Assembly: GCA_001599295.1 (NCBI GenBank)
Contig: BCGN01000001.1
Location: 2,416,925 to 2,480,924, forward strand
Reading direction: 5' to 3'
Source of the DNA: Sporopachydermia quercuum
Lineage: Eukaryota; Ascomycota; Sporopachydermiomycetes; Sporopachydermiales; Sporopachydermiaceae
Length of the DNA stretch: 64,000 nt
In this document: in pieces, positions 1 to 10,708 of the stretch
Layout: each line of letters opens with the position of its first letter
Numbering within the stretch: the stretch's first letter is position 1
Notes under the pieces: generated by a model
Databases searched by the model: none
Seen by the model: only the letters and a program-made list of their open reading frames with translations
What the model was told of the DNA's origin: nothing
Program-made: the position numbers and the translations under genes

Positions 1-3000
1 CAACTTCACAAACTGAAAATCTCTCCAGAAGTACCCTCAGAATTAGATTTGTCTCTGTCTTCCAATCAAAGCTCAGAACAAGAATTCGAAGGGGATGATA
101 CTGAGCTAATCAAAAACTCCCATGGACTACCTCAATTCGTAGTTTCAAGCTCCGATTCCAATTCAGTCAGACAATCCAATTCACACTCTTCGTCCGACTC
201 AAACTCATCTGCTGACAACGATGATGACTCGGACTCGGACTCGGAATCTGATTCTGAATTAGATTCCCTAGGGGAATACCGTCCGGGGACTCATGGTCAT
301 AAGCATCTGAGACAATCTTCTCAAATTCGAATATACAAGTTTTTAGAGTATCTCTGTGGTCTTAATTCCTCATTCTCTACTATAAGGAAACCCAATAGCA
401 ATGGAATAGTCGTTGACAATTCATGGTCACAACTATACCTTGCTAATAACAATTCAGCCGGAAGTGTTCAACGTCACGCTTTTGCCGTGACACCAATGTC
501 TCATATTTATAGGCAGTCTCAAATGTCTGGTGCGAACGTTTCTACAAGCAAGTTTCCTCATTCAAACGAGATTTCTCTACCATTTGCTTCTCCTTCAATG
601 TATAGAGACTATTTTGATAAACTGGATACTCGTAATATTGAGTCTCTGCAGTACTTACAAAATCACAATATTTGGAACCCTACAGCTTCTGTTTCTGTTT
701 TTCATAGATACTGTGACTTAACCCTAGATGTCCCACAGGAAGGGAATCCTCAGAACGCTTTAACCTCAACTGTTATGATCAACGAAAGCATATCTCTGCT
801 TTACAGAACTAATAGTGACGAGAAATCAGATTTTTCCCAACGGCCTGCAAACACACCTCTAGCAGACTCCACCGAGAAAGAACCAGTGAAAAATCCTCTA
901 TGTGAAGGCTATATTCATACTGTTGTAGAAGAAGCTGGACCTGCTAAATTCGGGGAACCAGAAATGACTCACAGATTAGCCAAACATCTGTTCAAACCGC
1001 AAGTTCAACGACCTTCAAACAACTCATTTTATGGTAATAGTGCCGAGAAACTTTTCCGGCCATCCTGGGATAACGGACCAGCAGAAGCTNCCATATCTCC
1101 TTTCTTGAGCTATATCCATGTGCCTCCTGTGTTCGGGAACACTCCGCCAAGCTCGGTGTTTGCTCATACTTCTGTACTTCTCGGCAATTGTATTTATACA
1201 TTTGGAGGCTTAAAAGGAGTCGAAGACGTGAAAGCATCCGAAAAAACTCGTCCGAGTTTTCGTGTCCGAAGTAGAAGACTTCGTCGACATCGGCAGAAGA
1301 ATCANCGGTTCTTTTTCTCGTCTCAAATAGGGTTCCATCCTGTGTACCCTCACGAACACATTGCTTCTGAAATTTATGAAACTGCTTATGATGGTCCTTC
1401 TAATGTTCCTTTACCGTTAAATACTAGGATCATTTCGGCTTCTCATATCGAACCTCATAAAGGTATGGAAGTTCTCAACTCACAGACAAATCTTTTAACA
1501 GAAATGAAAGTCTCAGGAGATATCCCGCCCAATATTCTGTATGCGTCAGCATGTAAAATTTCGGAGAAGCATATATTTTACTTTGGAGGGTTTGAGCTTC
1601 GGACAAATATGACTCATGCAATTCCCCTTCGGCTTAGATCTCTAACACGAGAGAGAAGATCTCAGAAACGCAAGCCTACTGTTATTAGGTTTTCGAAAGA
1701 GTTAGTTCCGAACCGCCGGGGATGGATTTTTGATTCTGAAACAGGGAAGTTTACTATAGTAGAAATTACACCGTACAGATCTCAGAACGGGAAAACTTCG
1801 GGAACCGAAAACATCAAAGCTAGATTCGGGCATTCCTGTGTATGTTTTCCGTTTGAACCCGGTGATCTAGGTGACCCAGACTTGGATCTCGGCTTATCCG
1901 AGTTTGCCGATAAGATTTCCGATCCGGGTACCGATTTCTCTCCTGTGTTCTCCGGTCAAGGTGATTATTTCTCTCCAAGACCAGGCCTGAATCCGGATCA
2001 CCATGGATCGGGAAATATAAGCTTGCCAAGTTTTCCGAGCTTTTCAGTATCTAAATCCGAGTCAAGCATACTTTCCATTGATTCCGGTGGTTCGGAAGAC
2101 AGCGCATCTCGAGTTTCCGAACTTTCCGTTCATTCAGCAAGAAACCATGCTATCGTTTACATTTTCGGGGGTTACTCAGCTGCCGAAATTCCAGGCCAAA
2201 CGAACCATTATAAATATAATGCACTGTCTGATATGTGGAGAATCGTCATACCGGTAAAACATAGTAGCAGAAGAGGTGGCAGCTTTACCTTTTCATCTAG
2301 ATGTACAGCATATAAAATTGGTGATAAAGAAAGCAAGCCAGGAGAAGCATGGCCGGAAGCAAGAGCGTTTGCAGGTGCAACATTATTTGATAGGAGGCTT
2401 GAACATGGAGATGGATCATCAAGCCGAGGTTCAATTCCAAAAATCCGGCAGGGCTTAAGACCTCGGAGTAAAACGGGATCAAAAACCGATACTCGGCATG
2501 ATTTTTCTCGTCGAACCGGTTTATCGGCTTACAAGTCTTCATACTCTTCTCTATTACGAGATATCCCAAAGAAACCCCGTCAACGGGTAGATTCCGATAC
2601 CGAAGTGGAATCCACCACCGATACTCCCTCTCCGTCTATCTCCGGTAACGTATCAGCGTATAGCTCACGATCTATATCGACAGTTCGGTATACATTAGCT
2701 CTTCACGGGGGCACTAATGGAGACAGGATTTTAGGAGATCTTTGGTCGTTTAACTTCGAAGCAGAAACATGGACACTTCTGGATCAATTTGGATTCGCGG
2801 AATTATTAGGCAAAAATAATAAACTAGAAGATGAATTAAAAGATGCCGAAGAAATGGAGCTATTGAATATGGAAGTTAAGCGAGCTGGCCATCAACTATT
2901 AGTATCAGAAAGATACATTTTATTGATAGGAGGGTCAATTGAAGCCGACTTCAATCTAGTTGATGAAACAAAGGAAAAGGAGGGTGATACAGTGGACATA

Positions 3001-3924
3001 ACGCAAATATCGCTTTCATCACCAGCAAGAACGTTACAAGATTTAGATTTTATAGGGAAAAACGTGAGAAACACTCATAAAGGTCAATTGTTCCATCAAT
3101 ATCATGCATTTGACCTTCAAAGTCAGTTCTGGGTACTACTCAAATATTACCATCATTTAGATGAAGTATTTATAGATAGATATGGTTTAGGGACAGAAAA
3201 ACCGGTTGGAACTAAACAACATCTATCACATGTGAATCCTAAGCAGAAAATACCTTCTGATAGTGATTACTATGGAGATACAAAGCTATACAGTGAAACA
3301 GCCTCCGAGACGGATGTTGCATCTACAATCTTACTTCAGCAAGAAACCAAGTTCAGGAAACATGTTGATTATAATCAAAATGAAGATCTTGATGAAAACG
3401 CAAAATGCGAAAGTGAAATCGAAGTCACGAACAGTGACCAGTATGAGGAGAAAGCCTATAATAGATCATCAGTAGTTGATATTGACGAAGGACTCTATCA
3501 ATACTCTTATGAAACCAAAACATTACAACTACTCAATCGACCTCAACAATTCTCATTTTCACAATTTGCTATTGTGGACCATACCGTTGTTGCTTTTGAT
3601 TCAAGGCTTTATATAATAGGAGGTAGAATATTACCTAGATTCAAGTATTGGGACACTGGTGAAGGACATAAGAATGAAGAGCGATTTGGACGAAGGGTTT
3701 TAAACATTACAAGTCTTGAGAAAGAAATTAGTCATCTAAATTTGTTTCCTGATGAAAAAACCAAAGTTAAAGTGTTAGAACGGATCAAGAAAGGAAATCC
3801 CGTGAAAATAGACTTGAAGCTGGATAATGCCCAGTACGGAGAAGAAGCTGTTTTAACTGGTGGTATTATGCTGATGGAAATACCTTTAACTGGTGTTCCA
3901 ATGTTTCCTTCAATGGCTGCGTGA
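1..3924 (+). CDS. MDS3/PMD1-like: Kelch-repeat regulator, MDS3/PMD1 family (5' truncated by window)
   Basis: Open from base 1 with no in-frame ATG for roughly the first 160 codons, so the true start lies upstream; 1307 codons are visible. Kelch-type beta-propeller signatures (hydrophobic run plus Gly-Gly) occur near codons 400, 526, 719, 900, 973 and 1204, separated by long Ser/Arg-rich and acidic inserts, which is the layout of yeast Mds3 and Pmd1 (about 1500-1750 aa). Known of the family: TOR- and pH-linked negative regulators of sporulation and morphogenesis, cytoplasmic. An acidic Ser/Asp stretch lies near codons 60-90. Two undetermined bases (1090, 1305) give unknown residues without breaking the frame. 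The family call rests on kelch spacing and overall architecture; MDS3 and PMD1 cannot be told apart here. Confidence 0.75.
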   Translation, partial: QLHKLKISPEVPSELDLSLSSNQSSEQEFEGDDTELIKNSHGLPQFVVSSSDSNSVRQSNSHSSSDSNSSADNDDDSDSDSESDSELDSLGEYRPGTHGHKHLRQSSQIRIYKFLEYLCGLNSSFSTIRKPNSNGIVVDNSWSQLYLANNNSAGSVQRHAFAVTPMSHIYRQSQMSGANVSTSKFPHSNEISLPFASPSMYRDYFDKLDTRNIESLQYLQNHNIWNPTASVSVFHRYCDLTLDVPQEGNPQNALTSTVMINESISLLYRTNSDEKSDFSQRPANTPLADSTEKEPVKNPLCEGYIHTVVEEAGPAKFGEPEMTHRLAKHLFKPQVQRPSNNSFYGNSAEKLFRPSWDNGPAEAXISPFLSYIHVPPVFGNTPPSSVFAHTSVLLGNCIYTFGGLKGVEDVKASEKTRPSFRVRSRRLRRHRQKNXRFFFSSQIGFHPVYPHEHIASEIYETAYDGPSNVPLPLNTRIISASHIEPHKGMEVLNSQTNLLTEMKVSGDIPPNILYASACKISEKHIFYFGGFELRTNMTHAIPLRLRSLTRERRSQKRKPTVIRFSKELVPNRRGWIFDSETGKFTIVEITPYRSQNGKTSGTENIKARFGHSCVCFPFEPGDLGDPDLDLGLSEFADKISDPGTDFSPVFSGQGDYFSPRPGLNPDHHGSGNISLPSFPSFSVSKSESSILSIDSGGSEDSASRVSELSVHSARNHAIVYIFGGYSAAEIPGQTNHYKYNALSDMWRIVIPVKHSSRRGGSFTFSSRCTAYKIGDKESKPGEAWPEARAFAGATLFDRRLEHGDGSSSRGSIPKIRQGLRPRSKTGSKTDTRHDFSRRTGLSAYKSSYSSLLRDIPKKPRQRVDSDTEVESTTDTPSPSISGNVSAYSSRSISTVRYTLALHGGTNGDRILGDLWSFNFEAETWTLLDQFGFAELLGKNNKLEDELKDAEEMELLNMEVKRAGHQLLVSERYILLIGGSIEADFNLVDETKEKEGDTVDITQISLSSPARTLQDLDFIGKNVRNTHKGQLFHQYHAFDLQSQFWVLLKYYHHLDEVFIDRYGLGTEKPVGTKQHLSHVNPKQKIPSDSDYYGDTKLYSETASETDVASTILLQQETKFRKHVDYNQNEDLDENAKCESEIEVTNSDQYEEKAYNRSSVVDIDEGLYQYSYETKTLQLLNRPQQFSFSQFAIVDHTVVAFDSRLYIIGGRILPRFKYWDTGEGHKNEERFGRRVLNITSLEKEISHLNLFPDEKTKVKVLERIKKGNPVKIDLKLDNAQYGEEAVLTGGIMLMEIPLTGVPMFPSMAA

Positions 3925-5412
3925 AACAAGAATTTACAATATGAATAGGCCCCAATGTTTTGATTTTGTAATTGTTTCGCTATTCTATCTCGCCATACCA
4001 AGGTTTCCTTATAATATTAAAGATGACATAATCCGAAAACTGAACTCTGAGGGTAAGCTTTGCTATCGGAACAGTCGAATTCTACATAGTGTGTTAAACA
4101 AAAAATTATGATGCACAGATAGACTACTAACATATTTGGATGCTATTGCAATAAATGCCTATCATTCTCTGCTAGCATTTGTATATCTTCAAGCATAACA
4201 CTTTCCTTCTCTTTCTAACTCTAGAACGTGCCAATAGCATTCTTTGTTATTGCTCGTTGTTATGGAGATAGAATTGCATATAAGATTAATGCATAATCTC
4301 AAACCATACATGAATANTCACAGTAAATCATGCACTTTCAAGCATTAGCATATTGCAAGCAACGCATTGCCTTTACAACCGTTTGCCTATTTCAGTCAAA
4401 CCATCTCGATTGGGTGCAAACCATAACAAACATTCCGATGCACATTAATGCATACATGCATAAAGAGTCTAACAAATATACACCAACATACTTTAAATAT
4501 GCGTCACTAATACATATCTATACAGTATCACCCCACTCATTAATACATACATGTTAATAATCAAGCCCTTAATTCCCGTTCCTTGTTTAGTATCTCATCT
4601 TGTTTTGTGTATGAGTGTGTATAAACGAGAAAAATCTGTATTGTTATTGATCCATCAAACATAGATAGATTTACTTAGCAAAGAAACCATAGAAGCACGT
4701 TGGAACAGCACACTAATATTATTGACTATGCGATCAATTGTTGAATTGAGTATCTATTGATTCAGTAAACATATTCTGTCGTGGGCATATTTTAGTATAT
4801 AATATTGAGCTGTTTGTATTGCAGGTACAATAACCAAACAAGCATTTATGATTGGATCAATAGGTAAATAGAGGCTAATAACAATAAGGCCAAACATTCT
4901 AGTTGAACAACTTGATCAAGAAGCGACCAACCAGCAGACTGCTCATCAAGTGCAAGAACATTGGTCGCAGGATCTGAATTTAACTTATTCACTCATTTTA
5001 CAATCTAACGTTCTACGAGAACATACCAGTTCGCATAACCATTGGATGAATAGCCGTTGAAGCGTCTATTTCACCCCAGATGATCTGTATTCTTTTGTAT
5101 GGTTTTTGAGCTTGTGATAAATCAAAAATCTGGTTATTTCTTTGAATGGTAAACTAAATTTTGATCAGTACTTGCTACAAATATAAATAGGGGAACGAAC
5201 TAAAACCAACTGAGGCCAGACAAATCGAAATCAGTGACCACCAATTATTTTAACTCATTATTTCAACATCTAGTTACTGGTTCATCTATAAATTTGATTA
5301 GAGCAAAAAAAAAAAAAAATTAAATAAAACCTCAGGATATTCATTACAAGCATCTTGATACCAAATTTTGGTTCATTCGAGATAATAGAAGGTTCCTCAC
5401 TCCATCCCCCAC
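3925..5412. other. Intergenic, INP2-like promoter region
   Basis: About 1.5 kb between two same-strand genes. Only short ORFs without recognisable similarity. It holds several ATGCAT/TGCAT words around 4270-4460, one undetermined base (4317), a TATA-like box at 5182-5189 and a short poly-A tract near 5307-5319 before the next start codon. No RNA gene seen. Confidence 0.6.
5182..5189 (+). promoter_or_regulatory. TATA box candidate for INP2-like gene
   Basis: TATAAATA lies about 225 bases before the ATG at 5413, a normal yeast distance. A poly-A run between it and the start would favour nucleosome depletion. Inferred from motif and position only. Confidence 0.4.
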
Positions 5413-8400
5413 ATGGATACATTACCTGATACTTTCTCTCAACCCAGCAGAAATGCTGGAACCGGAATAACTGCTTACGAAGGATATACAGACTCTGATA
5501 CCAACACAGTTGTACAGAACGATGGTTCAATCACTGACTTTAGTACTGGCCCAAATGTTGATAAAGATCTACGCGCTTCTGACTGGGGTATTGAACCGCC
5601 AACTGATTTGAAGTATCGGGACATGACCACTCCTATGTCAACATCAACGTCAGATTACAGCAGCAAGTTCTCACAAGGATCCACAGTTGTTGGCTCAGAC
5701 TCACAATCATTTGCATTTCCCATATCACCTTCTGACATTTATCCAAATTCCAATTCTAATCTACATTTCAGCAATACAAACAGCAATTGCCATCTAATGA
5801 ACAATAACTACAATAACAACTATTATTCACCTAATCAATTTAGCACCTCTGCATCTCAGACTTCAACTCCGGTAACAGGACAGTTTCAATTTCCATTGAA
5901 GAGCTCTTCTGAACAGTTCATCCCTTTCAATAGTAACAATACCAGCAACAGCATTAAAAATATCAACGTGTCAAACTCTTCAGTTAGTTCTAGCATTCAT
6001 TCTCATTCAGCATCAGTAACACCCGGTTTGGAATATCTGCGTCATTTTCGAACCCCCTCATTAATCCCATCAGAGGCATTTGATTCCGTCTCTGCAGTAT
6101 CTGCAGCTTCTGCTGCGTCAGCAGGTTTAACAGGTTTGAACATGAAAGACGGCTCAAGTCTAGAATCAATAGATGAGGCGACATACAATCGTGCTCCCTC
6201 TCTGAAGACATCGAGGTTAACATTAAGGGCATCTCAAAGCATTAAATCGTTAAATAAACAACAGCAAATGCATAGTCATAAGCGGTCACCCTTCACATTT
6301 CAAAGGTTCTCATCCTTCTTTTCTCGAATTCTTTCTAGTTCTCCTACAAGAGATGAATCTATCGAGTTTACTGACCAGTTTAGGTACATATTGGTTACTA
6401 GCCAATTACTGGAAGATAATATATCACCAATGCATATAGCTCTAAGGAAATTTAACCCGACAGGAGTTACAGGATTAAATGATCCAATGAAGTCATCTAA
6501 ACGATACTTTTTTATATCATCAAATATAAGGAAATTGGAGTCAAAGTTTTACATGGAAGGAGGTTTAGGTAGTGGGACAATCATTCTAGTTAGTCTACTA
6601 CTCAGCTGGGCTATTAAGAACTCTGATAAAATGACCACTTCGAGGAATAACACTATAAGCAAGATTATTGACGGGACATCACGAAAAGCAATGACATCCA
6701 CTTTACATAATGATACAGGGAAAACTGGTTATCATTATCACAACTCAGCAGGAGCAACTATTGAAGGAATGACGGAAACAGTAACTGATGCAATAGTTAA
6801 ACATCCAACAAGAGCTGCAGTTGTATTTGTTGCTTCTATCTCAATTGCAGTGTTTCTGTTTGCTCACTCTCAACGCCAGAGAATAAGAATCGTCAGAACT
6901 AACAGTCTGCAATGGACAGGAACATTTATAACTCATAGCCATAGATTTGATAGTTACCTATCAAATGCTATTGACTTAGTTAGAAACTCTGATGTTCTGA
7001 GTAAAGGAAGAACAGATTTTCCAGGCTTGAGCTTGGAATTAGAAACAATATTGGCTGCTGGTGGGAAACAGGCTTTTCAAAGGAATAAGAAAGAAATCAG
7101 ACGGTTGAAACATCTAAGAGCCTCTGTTTCTGCCTGTTTGTATCTTGCAATGACCAATATATTTGGAGCCGTCACGGTATTATTAGAGATTTGCGACGGC
7201 TTTGACTTAGAAAAATACTGTGATATCTATGAACTGAAGCTTGAAGACCTAGATCATCTGAGTTTTTTCTGGGATGATGACATTAGTGTTGACGACGATT
7301 CCTTTGATATGCGTAATAAAAGAAATTCTACATTCTCGGGGAGGAGTTTCCGAAATTCTCAGATAATTCCTGACTCACCACGTGATCTATCATTTTCTGA
7401 TTATAATACCAGCATAAGTGTATCAGATGATAGAAATGATGTGAAATTGAAAGATTTTATGCTAACAAAAAGTCCTCAATCCAGTAGAAGAAACTCAAGA
7501 CTACTTTTGCCGTTAACCAACGTATCTCGATCACCATTGGAGTTTTCTAAAGGATTTCCTATCACTGGAGAATCAATCAGCATATCATCACGAAATATCA
7601 TGAAAAACATATCTAACATGCTACAGGACAACAGAGATAAGTTCCATGGTACGTTTGGGGCTAACACTCCTTTGCCTCAACTACAATATTATTCAAACAA
7701 GTTTTATTTAGCGAGGAAACTGATGATTTGCTGCCTATTAGCTGTTCGCGTCAATACTTCTGAACCAACAGAACCATTTGATAACAACGCATTGTCAGGT
7801 CCAATAAATCAACGTAGTAAATCATCTAAAACAAAAAGCAGACCCAAGTTTAACGATTTTCAGAAATGGTACAAAGTGAGCAAATATGTAGAAAGAGTCA
7901 GCAAGGCTTTTGAAGCTCTTTCGAACGACTTGGCAGACGCTTGTGAGGATTTCATTGTAGAACCAGAAGATGCTTTAGATGGTGAAACAACAGATGCTTC
8001 ATTGTTTGCTCCAAACCTTGAAGAAATGAAGCTTAGAGTGAAAACTGTTAACGGACTTGCCGTGAGAATGAAAGCTCTTGATACCAGAATGCATATGATT
8101 AAAGGAGCATTATGCGACATTGATGAAGGATCGGATGAATTCTATCAGCAGTTTGAACAAATAGGCCAAGAACTACAATCATTAATGGGCTGTTGGAAAG
8201 TATCAAAGAGGACCCTACTAAGTAAAACGACCAATAGTAACAACATTAATAGGAAGTCTGACTTATGGAGCTCTTCAGACAATATTTTCAATATATCCTT
8301 ACCGATATCGCACGATGTTGGATCAGGTCTCACTGAACATGAGGATGAACATCTCTATCATGGTACTGATGATGAAGATGAACAAGAATCAGATGAAAAT

Positions 8401-8805
8401 GAAGAATTAAAGAAACGAAGGGAAGCTATCAGAAAGACTCAACTGGCATTAATTGGTGAAATTGATTTTGAAGATAAGCCAAATCCTGATATTGAAACAG
8501 ATACGAATTTGTATCAAAAGGGAAGTGAGGAGCTTGAAAGATTTCAGCGTGATTTGGATTCAAGACTTATAATGAATGCAGTACCATTGGAACAAGCTAC
8601 TAGAAAAAGAGATGATAATAGTAGGAATAGCGATGCTGTGAGCAATAACAGAAAATCTTTTAGACAGGAAAAACGGAAGATATCTAAAGATAATGAGCCA
8701 ATATTAGAAACAGATAACAGTCAATTTCTTGATGAGCTTGAAAGTGTATTACGAGCAAACACATCAACATCGAGCCTTGGTATTCAGTATCATAGATTAG
8801 AGTGA
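5413..8805 (+). CDS. INP2: Peroxisome inheritance protein, Inp2/vezatin-like
   Basis: 1130 aa starting at an ATG. The first ~290 residues are low complexity (Ser/Asn/Thr rich). A conserved block begins near residue 300. Two hydrophobic segments lie near residues 386-402 and 468-486, followed by an Arg-rich stretch and a helical region with the look of the vezatin/myosin-binding family. In S. cerevisiae Inp2 is the peroxisomal membrane receptor for the myosin V Myo2 and moves peroxisomes into the bud. The C-terminus is acidic, then basic and disordered. It is longer than S. cerevisiae Inp2 (about 705 aa), mostly because of the low-complexity N-terminus. Identification is from family architecture and remembered sequence feel; the alternative is another vezatin-domain membrane protein. 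Confidence 0.68.
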   Translation: MDTLPDTFSQPSRNAGTGITAYEGYTDSDTNTVVQNDGSITDFSTGPNVDKDLRASDWGIEPPTDLKYRDMTTPMSTSTSDYSSKFSQGSTVVGSDSQSFAFPISPSDIYPNSNSNLHFSNTNSNCHLMNNNYNNNYYSPNQFSTSASQTSTPVTGQFQFPLKSSSEQFIPFNSNNTSNSIKNINVSNSSVSSSIHSHSASVTPGLEYLRHFRTPSLIPSEAFDSVSAVSAASAASAGLTGLNMKDGSSLESIDEATYNRAPSLKTSRLTLRASQSIKSLNKQQQMHSHKRSPFTFQRFSSFFSRILSSSPTRDESIEFTDQFRYILVTSQLLEDNISPMHIALRKFNPTGVTGLNDPMKSSKRYFFISSNIRKLESKFYMEGGLGSGTIILVSLLLSWAIKNSDKMTTSRNNTISKIIDGTSRKAMTSTLHNDTGKTGYHYHNSAGATIEGMTETVTDAIVKHPTRAAVVFVASISIAVFLFAHSQRQRIRIVRTNSLQWTGTFITHSHRFDSYLSNAIDLVRNSDVLSKGRTDFPGLSLELETILAAGGKQAFQRNKKEIRRLKHLRASVSACLYLAMTNIFGAVTVLLEICDGFDLEKYCDIYELKLEDLDHLSFFWDDDISVDDDSFDMRNKRNSTFSGRSFRNSQIIPDSPRDLSFSDYNTSISVSDDRNDVKLKDFMLTKSPQSSRRNSRLLLPLTNVSRSPLEFSKGFPITGESISISSRNIMKNISNMLQDNRDKFHGTFGANTPLPQLQYYSNKFYLARKLMICCLLAVRVNTSEPTEPFDNNALSGPINQRSKSSKTKSRPKFNDFQKWYKVSKYVERVSKAFEALSNDLADACEDFIVEPEDALDGETTDASLFAPNLEEMKLRVKTVNGLAVRMKALDTRMHMIKGALCDIDEGSDEFYQQFEQIGQELQSLMGCWKVSKRTLLSKTTNSNNINRKSDLWSSSDNIFNISLPISHDVGSGLTEHEDEHLYHGTDDEDEQESDENEELKKRREAIRKTQLALIGEIDFEDKPNPDIETDTNLYQKGSEELERFQRDLDSRLIMNAVPLEQATRKRDDNSRNSDAVSNNRKSFRQEKRKISKDNEPILETDNSQFLDELESVLRANTSTSSLGIQYHRLE

Positions 8806-9286
8806 ACCTCTAGTTAGTATCTTTATCTTGGTTTATATATTATTGCAGTAGACATCAATTTTGGAGACGAGAAGATGAAATGATAGTAGGATAGTATACT
8901 ATAGTATTAGGGGGGATAGAATAATTTAAAAGGAGAAGGCTACATGAGCGCATTTTCTAGGTTTATGTTATTAGAAGCAAAAGGTGACTCAAGCTTGGGA
9001 TAAATTAGATATAATACTACAATTCATAAACATCCAAACAAAATATTCTACTATATAGATAGATATCAAGCGAACTGAGTTTATAGAATGCTTTTTTCAA
9101 TAGTAATCAACAATAGTGAAGTAAGTTTCTCGTAGAAGTAATCAGTTACAGGTTCCAGAGAATACTGATAACTGTCTTTATCATTTTATCGTCATACATA
9201 TTCAAATCTGAATGGTCAAATGATTAACGATGTATAGGAATGCAGTTCAAGCCGCTCAAAAACCAAACGATCTCCTTTTCATTCCT
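8806..9286. other. Convergent intergenic region
   Basis: 481 bases between the 3' ends of the INP2-like gene and UAP1. AT-rich, as expected for two facing 3' UTRs. No ORF, RNA gene or repeat recognised. Confidence 0.6.
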
Positions 9287-10708
9287 TCAAACAACAGTTT
9301 TCTCAGCTAATTCTTTACCATTTACAAACTCTAATCCTTCTCCTCCATAACTTGTTAATGGACTCACTTCCACAACCGCTCCCTCAGGTATAATCGCACC
9401 AGCCTCGATACACCATTTGGTAGTTTGAGCCAACAGATCTTTTCTAGAAGTTGTAGGATTATCGGTGGCAGCACTATCAGAGTTTTTTAACGGTGAGAAT
9501 TCTTCGCTTCTCAACACTTCCAACAAAGCAAACTTTTCAATAGGTACTTGTGGGAAAACATCAAAAACAAACTGTTCCAATTTGATTCCATTTGGTTCAG
9601 ATGGTTTCACTATCTCCCCAGTTTTTGCATCAACATATGGAATCTTCTTATGAGCCATATGGAATGGTAAATACTTCCTCATTTCCCAAGTTGGGATTCC
9701 AGCAAGGAACTTTATAGAATAATAATGATTGACAATATTGCCTGCACGCAATGCTAACAGAGATTCATCCTCTGGATCTTTCTTAGCAGCTAGATCATCA
9801 GACAGTTCTGAGTACTCAATGACCATTGGCTTTCGAGTAGATTTGTTCATAACAATCAGACCAACGGATTCGTTGGGGATATTCTTTCTCACTACTTTTG
9901 TAGCAATATCAACGTTCTTTTTGGCAGCATAAGCAATAAACAGGGGATCAGCAACTTTCACTAAACAGTTATCTACACAGTAAGCATGTAAATGTTTCAG
10001 TCCTCTTTGCTGCATATCCTTAAGTACTCCACTGACGTCTAATGCCTTATATAGACCGCCATTACCATCAGGAGCTACAGCAACTCTATCAGGAGTCTCA
10101 AGTATAACACGAGAACCATCAAAAGAAAAACAGGGTAAGACTCCTTGTTCAAAGAAGATCACATTCTTTGGATCCAAGCCGAAATACCCTTTGGCCTTGA
10201 AGAACTCTTCAGTTGGACCCCTTGTTGGACGTGATGTCATAACATACCAGGGTATTATTCCGTTGGTCAATTGTTGTAATCGTGAAATTCGTTCAGCTTG
10301 TAATTGAAATAATGTTTTGTGAGATGGCAATCCAACGTCATAACATCCTTTAGGCGCAGAGGATCCTAATCTTGTTCCTTGGCCACCTGCCATAAGGATC
10401 ACGCCGACACTGTTTTCGCCAATAAGTTTGAGACCTTGCTTAGTTAGATCTTCAATTTCCTCTTTGCTGAAGTTTGCAATGGAAGCAGAAAATTCGCTTG
10501 GAATGGCACCTATGTCAGATTGTGAAATAGCAGCAGCTGATTGTGATTGAACAATTGCTTCTTCTGCAACGTCTATCAGTGTTTCTGGTGATGGCAGTTC
10601 TTCCAATTGTTGTACTAAGTTCGCCTTTTGGTCATCAGATAATGTAGGTAAAAACTGAACCACGTGTGGTTGAAAATTTTCCCATTTACTGATAATTTCG
10701 CTGCTCAT
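9287..10708 (-). CDS. QRI1/UAP1: UDP-N-acetylglucosamine pyrophosphorylase
   Basis: 473 aa, essentially the length of S. cerevisiae Qri1 (477). It converts UTP and GlcNAc-1-phosphate to UDP-GlcNAc, the cytosolic precursor for chitin, N-glycans and GPI anchors. The nucleotide-binding signature LMAGGQGTRLG is at residues 105-115, followed by SSAPKGCYDVGL with the conserved lysine at 120. Further UDP-GlcNAc pyrophosphorylase blocks include the GNGGLYKAL segment and the VDNCLVKVADP segment. The ATG at 10708 gives a family-length protein. It sits head-to-tail with POL3 upstream (1.3 kb gap) and converges with the INP2-like gene. Confidence 0.95.
   Translation of the reverse strand: MSSEIISKWENFQPHVVQFLPTLSDDQKANLVQQLEELPSPETLIDVAEEAIVQSQSAAAISQSDIGAIPSEFSASIANFSKEEIEDLTKQGLKLIGENSVGVILMAGGQGTRLGSSAPKGCYDVGLPSHKTLFQLQAERISRLQQLTNGIIPWYVMTSRPTRGPTEEFFKAKGYFGLDPKNVIFFEQGVLPCFSFDGSRVILETPDRVAVAPDGNGGLYKALDVSGVLKDMQQRGLKHLHAYCVDNCLVKVADPLFIAYAAKKNVDIATKVVRKNIPNESVGLIVMNKSTRKPMVIEYSELSDDLAAKKDPEDESLLALRAGNIVNHYYSIKFLAGIPTWEMRKYLPFHMAHKKIPYVDAKTGEIVKPSEPNGIKLEQFVFDVFPQVPIEKFALLEVLRSEEFSPLKNSDSAATDNPTTSRKDLLAQTTKWCIEAGAIIPEGAVVEVSPLTSYGGEGLEFVNGKELAEKTVV

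Noticed and set aside
4330-4557. 75-codon ORF in the INP2-like promoter region
   Set aside because: Low-complexity AT-rich frame without recognisable family or codon bias.
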